Counted from the first letter of the stretch, positions 10,348 through 20,172 are shown. The stretch is DNA of 64,000 nt from Agrobacterium tumefaciens (GCF_005221385.1 NZ_CP039903.1:2857001-2921000); one strand, 5' to 3'. The notes: generated from the sequence alone by a model not told the origin. Translations and numbers: made by a program.

Positions 10348-11451
10348 ATGAGCACCGCTTCCGCACCCCTACCAAACTGGATCAGCTACGGCCTGTTGCC
10401 ATTGCTGAACGTCATCACCGCCTTTCTGATTTCCGGGCTTGTCGTCTGGTCGATCGGCGAAAATCCGCTGGCAGCACTTCGCCTGCTGATCGAAGGCGCG
10501 CTCGGCCGTGGCGATGCCATCGGCTTCACGCTGTTTTATACGACAAGCTTCATCTTCACCGGTCTCTCCGTCGCCGTGGCTTTCCATGCCGGCCTGTTCA
10601 ACATCGGCTCCGAAGGTCAGGCCTATATTGGCGGGCTGGGTGCGGCGCTGGTGGCGCTGGCGCTTGACCGTTACGTGCCATGGTACGTGACGATGCCCTT
10701 CGCCGTCATCGGTGCTGCGGTTTTTGGTGCCGCCTGGGCCTTCATTCCGGCCTGGCTGCAGGCCAAACGCGGCAGCCACGTGGTCATCACCACCATCATG
10801 TTCAACTTCATCGCTGCGGCCCTGATGGTCTACCTGCTGGTGAATGTGCTGATCGTGCCGGGCAAGATGGCGCCGGAAACGCGCACCTTTCTGCCCGGTG
10901 GCCAACTGCCGAAGCTGGACTGGCTGATGGCGTGGTTCGGCCTCAAGCTTGGGCCGGCGCCGTTCAACGTCTCCTTTCTTATCGCTCTGGTGATGTGTTT
11001 CCTCGTCTGGGTGCTGATCTGGCGCACCAAGCTCGGCTATGAGATGCGCACGCTCGGCGTCAGCCCTTCCGCCGCCATCTATGCGGGCATTCCCTATGCA
11101 CGCACGGTCATCATCGCCATGCTCATTTCCGGTGGTCTGGCGGGCATGATGGCGCTGAACCCGGTCATGGGGGCTTCCGCGCGCCTGCAGGTGGAGTTCG
11201 TCGGCGGTGCGGGCTTCGTCGGCATCGCCGTATCGCTGATGGGGCGAAGCCATCCGCTCGGCATCATTTTCTCGGCATTGCTGTTTGGTATTCTTTATCA
11301 GGGCGGTGCGGATCTTTCCTTCGAGATGCCGAACATTACCCGCGAGATGATCGTGGTTATACAGGGTCTGGTGATCCTGTTCGCCGGCGCGCTGGAATAT
11401 ATGTACCGGCCGGCGATCGTCCACATCTACCAGCGTTTGGCAAAGGGGTGA
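10348..11451 (+). CDS. Nucleoside ABC transporter permease (first)
   Basis: This 367-residue BPD_transp_2-type permease has about 9-10 membrane helices. Family landmarks are FHAGLFNIGSEGQAYIGGLG (about residues 83-102) and the cytoplasmic loop TLGVSPSAAIYAGIP (about 234-248), which contacts the ATPase. It starts 7 bases after the ATPase stop region (ATGA context near 10338-10350) and is followed by a paralogous permease. The pair forms the heterodimeric channel. Confidence 0.93.
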   Translation: MSTASAPLPNWISYGLLPLLNVITAFLISGLVVWSIGENPLAALRLLIEGALGRGDAIGFTLFYTTSFIFTGLSVAVAFHAGLFNIGSEGQAYIGGLGAALVALALDRYVPWYVTMPFAVIGAAVFGAAWAFIPAWLQAKRGSHVVITTIMFNFIAAALMVYLLVNVLIVPGKMAPETRTFLPGGQLPKLDWLMAWFGLKLGPAPFNVSFLIALVMCFLVWVLIWRTKLGYEMRTLGVSPSAAIYAGIPYARTVIIAMLISGGLAGMMALNPVMGASARLQVEFVGGAGFVGIAVSLMGRSHPLGIIFSALLFGILYQGGADLSFEMPNITREMIVVIQGLVILFAGALEYMYRPAIVHIYQRLAKG

Positions 11452-11457
11452 GCTGAC

Positions 11458-12429
11458 ATGGATTTTTTCGATATGCTGGTCAGCATTCTCGGCTCGACCG
11501 TCCGTCTCACCATCCCGCTTCTGTTCACTGCACTTGCGGGGCTGTTTTCCGAACGCGCCGGCGTGTTCGATATCGGTCTTGAAGGCAAGATGCTGGCGGC
11601 GGCTTTTGCTTCCGCCTGCGTCGCCTATCTTACCGCAAATCCGTGGGCCGGTCTTCTGGCCGGCATTGGCGTCTCCATCGCGTTCTCGCTGATCCATGGC
11701 TTTGCCGTTATCACCAATCGCGGCAACCAGATCGTTTCAGGGGTGGCGCTCAACTTCATCGCCGCCGGTCTGACGGTGGTTCTGGGCCAGGCATGGTTCG
11801 GGCAGGGCGGCCGCACGCCGCAATTGCCGGGGGAGGGTCGTTTTGCGCCGATCATCCTGCCCGGCGCGGATGCGATGCGCGAAGTGCCCTTCATCGGCCC
11901 GCTCTACGCCAATGTCATTTCCGGCAACAATATCCTCACCTATCTTGCCTTTCTGGCGGTGCCGCTCTCCTGGTGGGTGCTTTACCGCACGCGTTTCGGC
12001 CTGCGCCTGCGTGCCGTCGGTGAAAATCCGGGTGCTGTCGATACGGCTGGTATTTCGGTGACGTGGATGCGTTACCGCGCCGTCATCGTCGCTGGCTTCC
12101 TCTGCGGTTTTTCAGGCGCCTATCTTGCCGTCGCACAATCGGCGGCCTTCATCGCCAACATGTCGGCCGGCAAGGGCTATATCGCGCTCGCGGCGCTGAT
12201 CTTTGCGAAATGGAAACCGGTGCCGGTCATGTTCGCCTGCCTGCTGTTCGGTTTTCTCGATGCATTCGCCAATTTCATGCAGGGCAAATCCGTGCCTGGC
12301 ATCGGCGAAGTGCCGGTGCAGATTTTCCAGGCCATGCCCTATATCCTGACCTGCATCCTGCTTGCCGGTTTCATCGGCGTCGCCAAGCCTCCCAAGGCCG
12401 GTGGCGTTGCCTATGCGAAGGAGCGTTAA
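11458..12429 (+). CDS. Nucleoside ABC transporter permease (second)
   Basis: This 323-residue inner-membrane permease is paralogous to the upstream one. It carries LTIPLLFTALAGLFSERAGVFDIGLEGKM-type landmarks near residues 17-46 and the ATPase-contacting loop AVGENPGAVDTAGISVTWMR (about 180-199). It has about 9 hydrophobic segments. It begins 6 bases after the first permease stop and is followed 4 bases later by cdd, so transport and catabolism genes are in one transcript. Confidence 0.93.
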   Translation: MDFFDMLVSILGSTVRLTIPLLFTALAGLFSERAGVFDIGLEGKMLAAAFASACVAYLTANPWAGLLAGIGVSIAFSLIHGFAVITNRGNQIVSGVALNFIAAGLTVVLGQAWFGQGGRTPQLPGEGRFAPIILPGADAMREVPFIGPLYANVISGNNILTYLAFLAVPLSWWVLYRTRFGLRLRAVGENPGAVDTAGISVTWMRYRAVIVAGFLCGFSGAYLAVAQSAAFIANMSAGKGYIALAALIFAKWKPVPVMFACLLFGFLDAFANFMQGKSVPGIGEVPVQIFQAMPYILTCILLAGFIGVAKPPKAGGVAYAKER

Positions 12430-12433
12430 ACCC

Positions 12434-12838
12434 ATGCCCTCTGATCCAAAGTCCCACGCCCTGTTCGAGGCGGCGGTGGAGGCCATGGCCTTCGCTTATG
12501 CGCCCTATTCGAAATTTCCGGTCGGCGCGGCGATCCGCGCTGATGACGGCAAAATCTACAAGGGCGCCAATATCGAGAACATCTCCTTCCCGCAGGGTTG
12601 GTGCGCGGAACCATCAGCCATCAGCGCCATGATCATGGGCGGGGCAAAGAAGATCAGCGAAGTTGCCGTCATTGCCGAAAAGCTGCCGCTTTGCACGCCC
12701 TGCGGTGGTTGTCGCCAGAAGATCGCCGAATTCGCCACGCCGGAGACGAAGATTTATCTTTGCGACGAAACCGGCGTCCAGAAGGTCATGACCATGGAAG
12801 AGCTGTTGCCCTCCGTCTTCAAGACCGAGTTGCCCTGA
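12434..12838 (+). CDS. cdd: Cytidine deaminase
   Basis: This 134-residue zinc enzyme converts cytidine and deoxycytidine to uridine and deoxyuridine. The substrate loop AYAPYSKFPVGAAI, GANIENISFP, the zinc/proton-shuttle segment WCAEPSAI and PCGGCRQ (two zinc cysteines) are all present, so this is the small homotetrameric class. ATG 12434 begins the canonical length. Its stop overlaps the next start (TGATG at 12836-12840), showing translational coupling to punA. Confidence 0.95.
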   Translation: MPSDPKSHALFEAAVEAMAFAYAPYSKFPVGAAIRADDGKIYKGANIENISFPQGWCAEPSAISAMIMGGAKKISEVAVIAEKLPLCTPCGGCRQKIAEFATPETKIYLCDETGVQKVMTMEELLPSVFKTELP

Positions 12839-13638
12839 TGACGGATGGCTTGATCGATATTCTGGTGGAGCGCCTGAACGGCCTGATGCCGCGCGTCGCC
12901 ATCGTTCTCGGCTCTGGCCTGGGGTCGCTGGTGGAGGAAGTCAGCGACCCGGTCCGTGTGCCCTATGCCGATCTTCCAGGGTTTCCCGCCGGTGGCGTTT
13001 CCGGCCATGCGGGAGAACTGGTCGCCGGTTATCTCGGTGGCGAGCCCGTCATGATGCTATCCGGTCGGGTGCATTTCTACGAAAAGGGCGATCCGGCGGC
13101 GATGCGTCCGGTCATCGAGGCGCTGGCCGGTCTGGGCGTGCAATCGCTCATCCTCACCAATTCGGCGGGTTCGGTGAGGCAGGATATGCCGCCCGGCTCC
13201 GTCATGCAGATCACCGATCACATCAATTATTCCGGCATGAACCCGCTGATCGGCGAGGAAAGCGACCGCCGCTTCGTCGGCATGACCACGGCTTATGATC
13301 CGGACCTGATGCTGGCCATGCGCAATGCCGCGATCCGGGCGACGGTGCCTTTGTTCGGCGGGGTCTATATGTGGTTTTCCGGCCCGAGCTTCGAAACGCC
13401 GGCGGAAATTCGCATGGCACGGCTTCTGGGTGCCGATGCCGTCGGCATGTCCACCGTGCCGGAAGTCATCCTCGCGCGCTTTTTCGGGATGCGCGTTGCC
13501 GCCGCATCGGTTATTACCAATTACGGTGCCGGCATGACCGGCGCGGAACTGAGCCATGAGGAAACCAAGGACATGGCTCCCGTGGGCGGCAAACGACTTG
13601 CCGCTATTCTGAAGGAAATGATCTCAGGAGGAGCGTGA
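12838..13638 (+). CDS. punA: Purine-nucleoside phosphorylase (trimeric class)
   Basis: This 266-residue enzyme phosphorolyses purine (deoxy)nucleosides to base and (deoxy)ribose-1-phosphate. Phosphate and substrate motifs VLGSGLGSL (about 22-30), SGRVHFYE (about 74-81), LTNSAGSV (about 106-113) and the YMWFSGPSFETPAEIRM stretch mark the low-molecular-mass trimeric family (PNP/XapA type). VGMSTVPEV and TNYGAGM are also present. Specificity between guanosine/inosine and xanthosine is not decided by sequence alone. It overlaps cdd by 1 base and is followed by deoC. Confidence 0.93.
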   Translation: MTDGLIDILVERLNGLMPRVAIVLGSGLGSLVEEVSDPVRVPYADLPGFPAGGVSGHAGELVAGYLGGEPVMMLSGRVHFYEKGDPAAMRPVIEALAGLGVQSLILTNSAGSVRQDMPPGSVMQITDHINYSGMNPLIGEESDRRFVGMTTAYDPDLMLAMRNAAIRATVPLFGGVYMWFSGPSFETPAEIRMARLLGADAVGMSTVPEVILARFFGMRVAAASVITNYGAGMTGAELSHEETKDMAPVGGKRLAAILKEMISGGA

Positions 13639-13640
13639 CC

Positions 13641-14414
13641 ATGGAACTCCAGCGTCCGCGCGAAGCGGCTGCCCTCACTCTGTCCTTGCTGGACCTGACC
13701 AATCTTAAGGAAGATTGCACACCCGAGCAGATCGCTGCTTTGTGCCAGCGGGCGCATACGGATTATGGCAACACCGCCGCCATCTGCATCTGGCCGCGTT
13801 TCGTGGCGCAGGCGCGTGCGGCTTTCGGCAAAGAACACGCGATCCGCATCGCCACCGTCGTCAATTTTCCCTCGGGCGATCTTGATGTCGCGACTGTCGT
13901 GGCGGAAACCGAAGCCGCGATCCGCGATGGTGCCGATGAAATCGATCTGGTCATTCCCTACCGTAAATTCATAGCAGGCGATGAAGCGGCGGTTTCCGAG
14001 ATGGTGGCCGCCGTGCGTAAGGCCTGTGCGGCACCCGTGCTGCTCAAGGTCATTCTTGAAACCGGCGAGCTGAAGGACAAGGCCCTAATCCGCCGCGCCT
14101 CCGAGATTGCCATCGCCGAAGGGGCTGACTTCATCAAGACCTCGACTGGCAAGGTCGCCGTCAATGCCACCCTGGAGGCGGCAGACATCATGCTGCAGGC
14201 GATCCGCGACAGCCGTCAGAAAGTGGGCTTCAAACCCGCTGGCGGCATCGGCACGGTGGAGGACGCGACGCTTTACCTGCGGCTGGCGGAAACCATCATG
14301 GCTCCCAACTGGGCCATGCCATCAACCTTCCGTTTCGGTGCTTCCGGCGTTCTCGATGATGTGCTGAACGTGCTGGCTGGCGGCGAACCGGCCAAGGCCG
14401 CCAGCGGGTATTGA
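13641..14414 (+). CDS. deoC: Deoxyribose-phosphate aldolase
   Basis: This 257-residue class I aldolase splits 2-deoxyribose-5-phosphate into acetaldehyde and glyceraldehyde-3-phosphate. The Schiff-base lysine is in GADFIKTSTGK (about residues 161-171). VNFPSGD, DGADEIDLVIPY and KPAGGIG are the other conserved strands. A GTG at 13635 overlaps the punA stop, but ATG 13641 lies 9 bases after AGGAGG and is the better start. The product feeds glycolysis. The enzyme closes the pathway begun by deoA/punA and deoB. Confidence 0.94.
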   Translation: MELQRPREAAALTLSLLDLTNLKEDCTPEQIAALCQRAHTDYGNTAAICIWPRFVAQARAAFGKEHAIRIATVVNFPSGDLDVATVVAETEAAIRDGADEIDLVIPYRKFIAGDEAAVSEMVAAVRKACAAPVLLKVILETGELKDKALIRRASEIAIAEGADFIKTSTGKVAVNATLEAADIMLQAIRDSRQKVGFKPAGGIGTVEDATLYLRLAETIMAPNWAMPSTFRFGASGVLDDVLNVLAGGEPAKAASGY

Positions 14415-15727
14415 GCTTGATCCCGCAGGAAATCATCCGCCGCAAACGCGATGGCTTGTCTCTTGAGCCTCAGGAGATTGCCGCTTTCATAGAAGCGCTG
14501 TCGAAAGATGGCATATCGGAAGGGCAAGCGGCTGCTTTTGCCATGGCGGTGTTTTTCCGTGGCATGAACCGCAACGAGATGGTGGCGCTGACGCTCGCCA
14601 TGCGCGACAGCGGCGATGTCCTCTCATGGAGCGAGATTGGCAGACCTGTGGCGGACAAGCACTCGACCGGCGGCGTTGGCGATAATGTCTCCCTGATGCT
14701 TGCGCCGATCGTCACCGCCTGCGGTCTTGCCGTGCCGATGATTTCCGGCAGGGGCCTCGGCCACACCGGCGGCACGCTCGACAAGCTGGAAGCCATCCCC
14801 GGTTATAATGTCATGCCGAATGAGGCTTTGTTCCGCCGGACGGTGAGGGCGGTCGGCTGTGCCATCATCGGCCAGACGGGCGATCTAGCCCCCGCCGACA
14901 AACGCCTCTATGCCATTCGCGATGTTACCGCGACGGTTGATTCCATACCGCTGATCACCGCCTCCATCCTGTCGAAGAAGCTTGCAGCCGGGCTTGAGAC
15001 GCTGGTTCTCGATGTGAAAGTCGGCAATGGCGCTTTTATGCAGAGCGTTGACGACGCCCGCAATCTGGCCCGCGCGCTGGTCGATGTTGCGAATGGTGCG
15101 GGTCTTCTGACGACGGCCCTGATAACGGACATGAACCAGCCGCTTGGAGATGCCGCCGGCAATGCCGTCGAAATCGTCAATTGCCTGGATTTTCTGGCCG
15201 GTCGCAAGGCTGGAACCCGTCTCGAAAAGGTCGTCCTGTCCTTCGCTGCGGAAATGCTGGTACAGGCTCAAAAAGCCGCCACGCTGGAGGAAGGCGAGGC
15301 GCTGGCTACAGCCGCTCTGTCCTCCGGTCGGGCTATGGAAATCTTTGCGCGGATGGTTTCAGCGCTGGGCGGACCTTCGGATTTCGTTGAGAGCCCAATC
15401 CGTTATCTGCCGTCCGCGCCGGTTATTCTCCCGGTTCCGGCCGGGCGAAGCGGCTGGCTTAAATCCTGCGAGACGCGTGAACTTGGCATGGTTGTCGTCG
15501 AACTTGGCGGCGGCAGAAGAAAGCCGTCGGATACCATCGACCCGGCTGTCGGTATTTCGGATATCCTGCCGCTCGGCGTAAAGGTGGAAAAGGGCGAGCC
15601 GATTGCCGTTGTCCATGCGGCTTCTCCGGATGAGGCGGAACGTGCCGTCAAAAGGATAGCGGCCTGTTACGGGATCGCCGACAGCAAACCGGAGATCGTT
15701 GATCCTATCCTCGAGCGGATCACCTGA
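14411..15727 (+). CDS. deoA: Thymidine phosphorylase
   Basis: This 438-residue enzyme converts thymidine (and deoxyuridine) plus phosphate to base and deoxyribose-1-phosphate. The start is TTG 14411, overlapping the deoC TGA, and gives MSLIPQEIIRRKRDG, the conserved family N-terminus; TTG 14417 is a possible alternative. DKHSTGGVGDNVSLML and the signature SGRGLGHTGGTLDKLEAI (about residues 110-130) bind phosphate and substrate. The PYNP C-terminal domain occupies about 345-430. It is the last gene of the plus-strand nucleoside operon. Its 3' end overlaps the opposite-strand protease gene by 8 bases. Confidence 0.94.
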   Translation: MSLIPQEIIRRKRDGLSLEPQEIAAFIEALSKDGISEGQAAAFAMAVFFRGMNRNEMVALTLAMRDSGDVLSWSEIGRPVADKHSTGGVGDNVSLMLAPIVTACGLAVPMISGRGLGHTGGTLDKLEAIPGYNVMPNEALFRRTVRAVGCAIIGQTGDLAPADKRLYAIRDVTATVDSIPLITASILSKKLAAGLETLVLDVKVGNGAFMQSVDDARNLARALVDVANGAGLLTTALITDMNQPLGDAAGNAVEIVNCLDFLAGRKAGTRLEKVVLSFAAEMLVQAQKAATLEEGEALATAALSSGRAMEIFARMVSALGGPSDFVESPIRYLPSAPVILPVPAGRSGWLKSCETRELGMVVVELGGGRRKPSDTIDPAVGISDILPLGVKVEKGEPIAVVHAASPDEAERAVKRIAACYGIADSKPEIVDPILERIT

Positions 15728-16256
15728 CCAGCCGCATCTCGCCACCCGAGACTTTGAAGGATGACAATTGTTTCAAAAAGCTCATGCCGATCAGCATGTT
15801 GCTCAGCGCGTTATCCTTCAGCACCATGGCATCGACATTCTGAACGCGAATTGCGCCGATCTCCACACGGTCCAGCTTCACATAGGCCGCCATGGTCTGG
15901 CCATTGGCGGTTGAGATCGGATATTTGAAATCCAGGCTGTTGACGCCGTAACCAAGCCGACGCGCGATCGTCTCGTTGATTGCGACCATGGAAGCGCCGG
16001 TATCAACAAGCCCGTCGAAGGATTTGCCATTGATGCGGAAGGTCGCGTTGAAATGGCCGCGGGCATCTGCTTTCAGATTGACGCCGCCCAGCGAAACCGT
16101 TTGCGGCTTGGCGACCTCGGTCGCGGCCTCCGATTTATCCACGGCGGTTTCAGGGCGCGGCTGGAATTTCTCCACCAGCGCTGGAATTTGCGTGGCGCTG
16201 ACCGAAAGACCGATAAGCAGAAAAATCGTGCGCGCCAGCAAGTCGTTGCTCCTCAA
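15720..16256 (-). CDS. Retropepsin-like aspartic protease, TIGR02281 family
   Basis: This 178-residue protein has an N-terminal hydrophobic anchor (about residues 7-22). A short linker is followed by a single retropepsin-like domain. The catalytic signature is FDGLVDTGASMVAINETIARRLG with the active-site DTGAS (Asp near residue 83). NMLIGMSFLKQL near the C-terminus is the matching flap-side strand. Family members are membrane-tethered, dimeric, clan AA proteases of unknown substrate, common in Rhizobiales. It converges on deoA with an 8-base overlap. Confidence 0.85.
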   Translation of the reverse strand: MRSNDLLARTIFLLIGLSVSATQIPALVEKFQPRPETAVDKSEAATEVAKPQTVSLGGVNLKADARGHFNATFRINGKSFDGLVDTGASMVAINETIARRLGYGVNSLDFKYPISTANGQTMAAYVKLDRVEIGAIRVQNVDAMVLKDNALSNMLIGMSFLKQLSSFKVSGGEMRLVR

Positions 16257-16316
16257 AGCCCAAGGTTATTCCTGGATAGGATAGGCGCAAAACATGCTGA
16301 AATCTTAAAAGAAAAA

Positions 16317-16347
16317 GCCATTCGCCGCGTATCGGACGGCGAATGGC
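16317..16347 (-). terminator. Rho-independent terminator of upp
   Basis: A perfect 11-bp inverted repeat (GCCATTCGCCG/CGGCGAATGGC) with a 9-base loop. On the minus strand it is followed by TTTTT and lies 28 bases past the upp stop. Confidence 0.88.
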
Positions 16348-16375
16348 TCAAACGGTTAAGCGAAGATGAACGGCG

Positions 16376-17005
16376 TTATTTGGTGCCGTACATGCGGTCG
16401 CCGGCGTCACCGAGGCCGGGGACGATATAACCCTTCTCGTTCAGATGTCTGTCGATTGCGGCGGTATAGATCGGCACATCGGGATGCGCCTCGCGGAAAT
16501 TCTTGATGCCTTCCGGTGCTGCCAGCAGACACAGGAAGCGGATGTTCTTTGCGCCGCGTTCCTTCAGCTTTTCGACAGCGGCGATGGAGGAATTGCCGGT
16601 CGCCAGCATCGGGTCGACAACGATGACCAGACGGGCGTCGAGGCTTTCGGGAGCCTTGAAGTAATATTCGACGGCCTCCAGCGTATCATGGTCACGATAC
16701 ACACCGACATGGGCAACGCGCGCCGAAGGCACCAGTTCGAGCATGCCTTCCAGAAGACCGTTGCCGGCGCGCAGGATGGAGGCAAAAACCAGTTTCTTGC
16801 CTTCCAGAACCGGAGCCTGAATGGTTTCGAGCGGCGTGTCGATGGTTTCCATCGTCATTTCAAGGTCGCGCGTCACTTCATAGCAGAGCAGCGTCGAAAT
16901 TTCCCTGAGCAGGCGACGGAAGCCGGCCGTGGAAGTTTCCTTCTTGCGCATGATGGTAAGTTTGTGCCGCACCAGCGGATGTTCGATGACTGTGACGCCG
17001 TCCAT
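16376..17005 (-). CDS. upp: Uracil phosphoribosyltransferase
   Basis: This 209-residue enzyme makes UMP from uracil and PRPP, salvaging the base released by nucleoside phosphorolysis. It begins [17 protein letters not shown], the standard N-terminus. The [16 protein letters not shown] segment, the PRPP-binding [12 protein letters not shown] (about residues 130-141) and the uracil-binding C-terminal [10 protein letters not shown] are present. The frame is open about 120 bases further upstream, but only ATG 17005 gives the conserved start. It lies downstream of add with an 85-base gap and is followed by a strong terminator. Confidence 0.96.
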   Translation of the reverse strand: MDGVTVIEHPLVRHKLTIMRKKETSTAGFRRLLREISTLLCYEVTRDLEMTMETIDTPLETIQAPVLEGKKLVFASILRAGNGLLEGMLELVPSARVAHVGVYRDHDTLEAVEYYFKAPESLDARLVIVVDPMLATGNSSIAAVEKLKERGAKNIRFLCLLAAPEGIKNFREAHPDVPIYTAAIDRHLNEKGYIVPGLGDAGDRMYGTK

Positions 17006-17090
17006 GAAACTGGCCTTCCTTTTTGATCTTGTGCCCCTGTCATTCACCGAAAGTGGGCTTTTCGCAAGCCTTCTTCGCGGTTTTACCCCG

Positions 17091-18080
17091 TCAACCGTCG
17101 TCTCGGGCGCGATCCAGTCTCGCAAGCAGCCGTTCGCGCGTCGCCTCGTCCACGAAGGCGCATTCCAGCGCGGTGCGGGTCATGTCGTTGATCTCGGCGT
17201 CACCGAAGCCGAACGCGTCGGCGGCCAACGCATATTCCCGGGCAAGCGATGTGAAGAAGAACGGCGGATCGTCGGAATTGATGCAGACACGCACTCCGGC
17301 GTCACGCAACGCCTTCAGCGGGTGGCTGGCGAAATCCGGATAAACACTGAGCGCGATATTCGAGCCGGGGCAGACTTCCAGAACCGTTCCCGTCTCGACC
17401 AGTCGGGAGACGAGATCGGCATCTTCGATGGCGCGCACGCCATGGCCGATGCGTGCCGGTTTGATGAGATCGAGTGCATCGGCAACGCTTTCCGGTCCGC
17501 AGACCTCGCCGGCATGGATCGTCAGCCCAAGACCCGCATCGCGGGCGATATCGAAGGCGCGCGCATAATCGGCAACCCGGCCCATGCGCTCTTCGCCCGC
17601 CATGTTAAAGCCGGTCACCAGCGGATGCCGGGCGCGCGCCGCATATTCCGCCGCCGCAATCACCCGTTCCGGGCCGAAATGCCGTTCGCCGGTAACGAGG
17701 ATACGGGTTTCGATGCCGGTCTTTTCCTTTGCAATCCGGATGCCTTCGGCGATTCCGGCAAGATAAGCGTCAGCGCCAAGTCCAATTCGGTCGCCATGAT
17801 CGGGCGAAATGATCAGCTCGCTGTAGATCGTGTTGGCTTGCGCAAGTTCGGTCAGATAGGTCTCGGTCAGGACAGCATAGTCCTCATCCGTCTTGAACAC
17901 CTGCGCCACCGCATCGTAGCACTGGATGAACTCGGCGAAATCCGACCAGACATATTGGCCGTCACGCAGGAAGCTGCTGGTGTCTATGCCGTATTTTTCT
18001 GCCTGTTTTGCGACGAGGGCAGGCGGTGCCGCACCTTCGATGTGGCAGTGGATTTCCGCTTTCAGCAAATGCGATGTCAA
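17091..18080 (-). CDS. add: Adenosine deaminase
   Basis: This 329-residue TIM-barrel metalloenzyme turns adenosine and deoxyadenosine into inosine forms, which PunA can cleave. Zinc ligands are in [10 protein letters not shown] (near residue 10) and HAGEV (about 191-195). GHGVRAIED and the metal/catalytic INSDDPPFF (about 268-276) complete the site. The start is TTG 18080, six bases after AGGAG and overlapping the deoB stop (TTGA), which strongly supports this unusual start and translational coupling. Confidence 0.93.
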   Translation of the reverse strand: MTSHLLKAEIHCHIEGAAPPALVAKQAEKYGIDTSSFLRDGQYVWSDFAEFIQCYDAVAQVFKTDEDYAVLTETYLTELAQANTIYSELIISPDHGDRIGLGADAYLAGIAEGIRIAKEKTGIETRILVTGERHFGPERVIAAAEYAARARHPLVTGFNMAGEERMGRVADYARAFDIARDAGLGLTIHAGEVCGPESVADALDLIKPARIGHGVRAIEDADLVSRLVETGTVLEVCPGSNIALSVYPDFASHPLKALRDAGVRVCINSDDPPFFFTSLAREYALAADAFGFGDAEINDMTRTALECAFVDEATRERLLARLDRARDDG

Positions 18081-19297
18081 ATGAAGCTCCTGCCGTGTGA
18101 ACCGGCCTCGATGCCAAGATGGTGGGCGATGCTTTCGCCGATATCGGCATAGCTTGAACGAATGCCGACATCACGAGAGCGGATGCCCGGCCCGAATGCC
18201 ATGATCGGCACCCGTTCGCGTGTATGATCGGTGCCTCGCCAGGTGGGGTCGCAACCATGGTCGGCGGTGAGAATGGCGATGTCTCCCGGCTTCATTTTAC
18301 GATGAATTTCCGGGATTCGCGTATCGAAAGCCTCAAGCGCGGCCGCATAACCGGCAACGTCACGACGGTGGCCATAAAGCATGTCGAAGTCGACGAAGTT
18401 GGTAAAGACGAGGTCGCCATTTTCAGCCTCGTCGATGGCCTGCAACGTCGCATCCATCAGGGCGGCGTTGCCATTTGCCTTGATGACGCGCGAGACGCCC
18501 TGATGGGCATAGATATCGCCGATCTTGCCGATCGCGTGCACTTTGCGCTCCGCCTCCACCAATCGGTCGAGCAGCGTCGGTTCGGGCGGCGGCACGGAAA
18601 AGTCGCGGCGGTTGCCGGTGCGTTCGAAGGTAGCGACCGTCTCGCCGATGAAGGGGCGGGCAATGACGCGGCCGATATTCAGCGGATCTAGCAACTTGCG
18701 AACCGTCTCGCAAAGCGCGATGAGCCTGGTCAGCCCGAAGTGCTTTTCATGCGCTGCGATCTGGAACACGGAATCGGAAGAGGTGTAGCAGATCGGCTTG
18801 CCGCTCCTGATATGTTCTTCGCCGAATTGCGCGATGATGTCGGTGCCGGAAGCATGGCAGTTGCCGAGAATGCCGGGAATATCAGCCTCTTTGCAGATGG
18901 CCTCCACCAGCTCCGGGGAAAAGGCGTCGCCCTCCGTCGGGAAATAACCCCAGTCGAAGGTGACAGGCGTTCCGGCGATTTCCCAGTGGCCGGATGGCGT
19001 ATCCTTGCCTTTTGAAACTTCGCTGGCTGAGCCATGCAGGCCGAAAATGCGTTCCGGTGGCTCCATGCCGGCGGGAATGTCGCCACTAGCCTGGCGCGCG
19101 ATCTCCAGCAAGCCAAGAGAGCACATATTCGGCAGCTTCAGCGGGCCGGATCGAAGCCCCGGCCTGTCGGCAGCACCTGCGGCACAGAACTCGGCGATGT
19201 GGCCAAGTGTATTGGCGCCAAGATCGCCATAGTGTTCCGCGTCAGGTGCACCGCCAACGCCGAAGGAATCCAGAACGAAAAGAAATGCTCTTGCCAT
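18077..19297 (-). CDS. deoB: Phosphopentomutase
   Basis: This 406-residue alkaline-phosphatase-superfamily enzyme interconverts (deoxy)ribose-1-phosphate and -5-phosphate. The metal site at the N-terminus is [34 protein letters not shown] carries the nucleophilic threonine. [27 protein letters not shown] and [10 protein letters not shown] supply the remaining metal ligands. It links the phosphorolysis products of punA and deoA to deoC. It is the first gene of the minus-strand deoB-add-upp unit; its promoter should lie in 19298-19410. Confidence 0.96.
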   Translation of the reverse strand: MARAFLFVLDSFGVGGAPDAEHYGDLGANTLGHIAEFCAAGAADRPGLRSGPLKLPNMCSLGLLEIARQASGDIPAGMEPPERIFGLHGSASEVSKGKDTPSGHWEIAGTPVTFDWGYFPTEGDAFSPELVEAICKEADIPGILGNCHASGTDIIAQFGEEHIRSGKPICYTSSDSVFQIAAHEKHFGLTRLIALCETVRKLLDPLNIGRVIARPFIGETVATFERTGNRRDFSVPPPEPTLLDRLVEAERKVHAIGKIGDIYAHQGVSRVIKANGNAALMDATLQAIDEAENGDLVFTNFVDFDMLYGHRRDVAGYAAALEAFDTRIPEIHRKMKPGDIAILTADHGCDPTWRGTDHTRERVPIMAFGPGIRSRDVGIRSSYADIGESIAHHLGIEAGSHGRSFI

Positions 19298-19410
19298 AAC
19301 TCACCGAAACAAAATGCGCCGACGGGCAATGTCAGGCCGAACTGTCGTTATAGATCAGCAAAACGTGAAGAAGGAAGCGCTTTTATGAACCATCCGGTAA
19401 AACCAGTGGT

Positions 19411-20172
19411 TCAATCAGCATCCCGTTTCGATTTCGGTGCGTTGAGGTTGCGCAGCACGTACCAGCCGGCCGCAACCACCATCGCTGCGAGAATATACCA
19501 GGTAACGGCATAGGAGAGGTGGCTGTTGGGGAAGGTAAGCATGGTTTTGCCGCCAACCGGCAGGCCGCCGGGATTGGGCGTCGCGTCCGCGTCGACGTAA
19601 AACGGCGCCACGTCAGAGAGGCCGGATGCCTGCGTGATCTGGGGAATATTGCGGGAATACCAGCGACCATTTGCCGGATCGTTGGTTCGAAGGAAAAGCC
19701 CGCCGGTTTCCGGCGCGCGCATCAGCCCAACGATCTCGACGTTTCCGGCCGCTTCCCCTTCCGGGCGCAAGGACGGATCGCGCCTGTCGGAGGGCACGAA
19801 GCCGCGATTGACGATGACGCTTGAGCCGTCGTCCCGCCGCAGCGGCGTCATGACCCAGTAACCGGGGCCGAGATCCGTGACCGTGTAGACCTGAACCTCC
19901 TTGTCGTTGAGCAGGGTGCCGGACAGTTTCACACGGCGATATTCGTAATCGGCGGGATCGGTGAGAGCAGGCCATTCGCCTGCGGCAGGCGCATCGACAG
20001 GCGCGGCATGGGCGCGGGCCTCGACACGCTCAATCAAGGCGAGCTTCCAGAAAAGGCGCTGGACCTGCCATGTTCCAAGCGCCAGCAGGCAGCCCGTCAG
20101 GATAATGGTCAAAAACAGGACGACGATTGCCGCAGGGCGGATACGCTGGTTTTGGGGTGCGATTTCGCTCAT
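19411..20172 (-). CDS. SURF1 family cytochrome oxidase assembly protein
   Basis: This 253-residue inner-membrane protein has one helix near each end (about residues 14-34 and 222-240) and a periplasmic domain between. The N-terminal LGTWQVQRLFWKLALIERVEARA and the central NRGFVPSDRRDP with GLMRAPETGG are SURF1 landmarks. SURF1 proteins assist heme a insertion in heme-copper oxidases. Here the gene follows cyoD after 177 bases and two hairpins, so it probably helps assemble the adjacent oxidase, though partial independence is possible. Confidence 0.9.
   Translation of the reverse strand: MSEIAPQNQRIRPAAIVVLFLTIILTGCLLALGTWQVQRLFWKLALIERVEARAHAAPVDAPAAGEWPALTDPADYEYRRVKLSGTLLNDKEVQVYTVTDLGPGYWVMTPLRRDDGSSVIVNRGFVPSDRRDPSLRPEGEAAGNVEIVGLMRAPETGGLFLRTNDPANGRWYSRNIPQITQASGLSDVAPFYVDADATPNPGGLPVGGKTMLTFPNSHLSYAVTWYILAAMVVAAGWYVLRNLNAPKSKRDAD

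Noticed and set aside
8823..10355. A 510-codon minus-strand frame opposite the nucleoside ATPase gene
   Set aside because: The plus-strand ATPase has all its motifs; the antisense frame has none and no promoter or ribosome-binding site.
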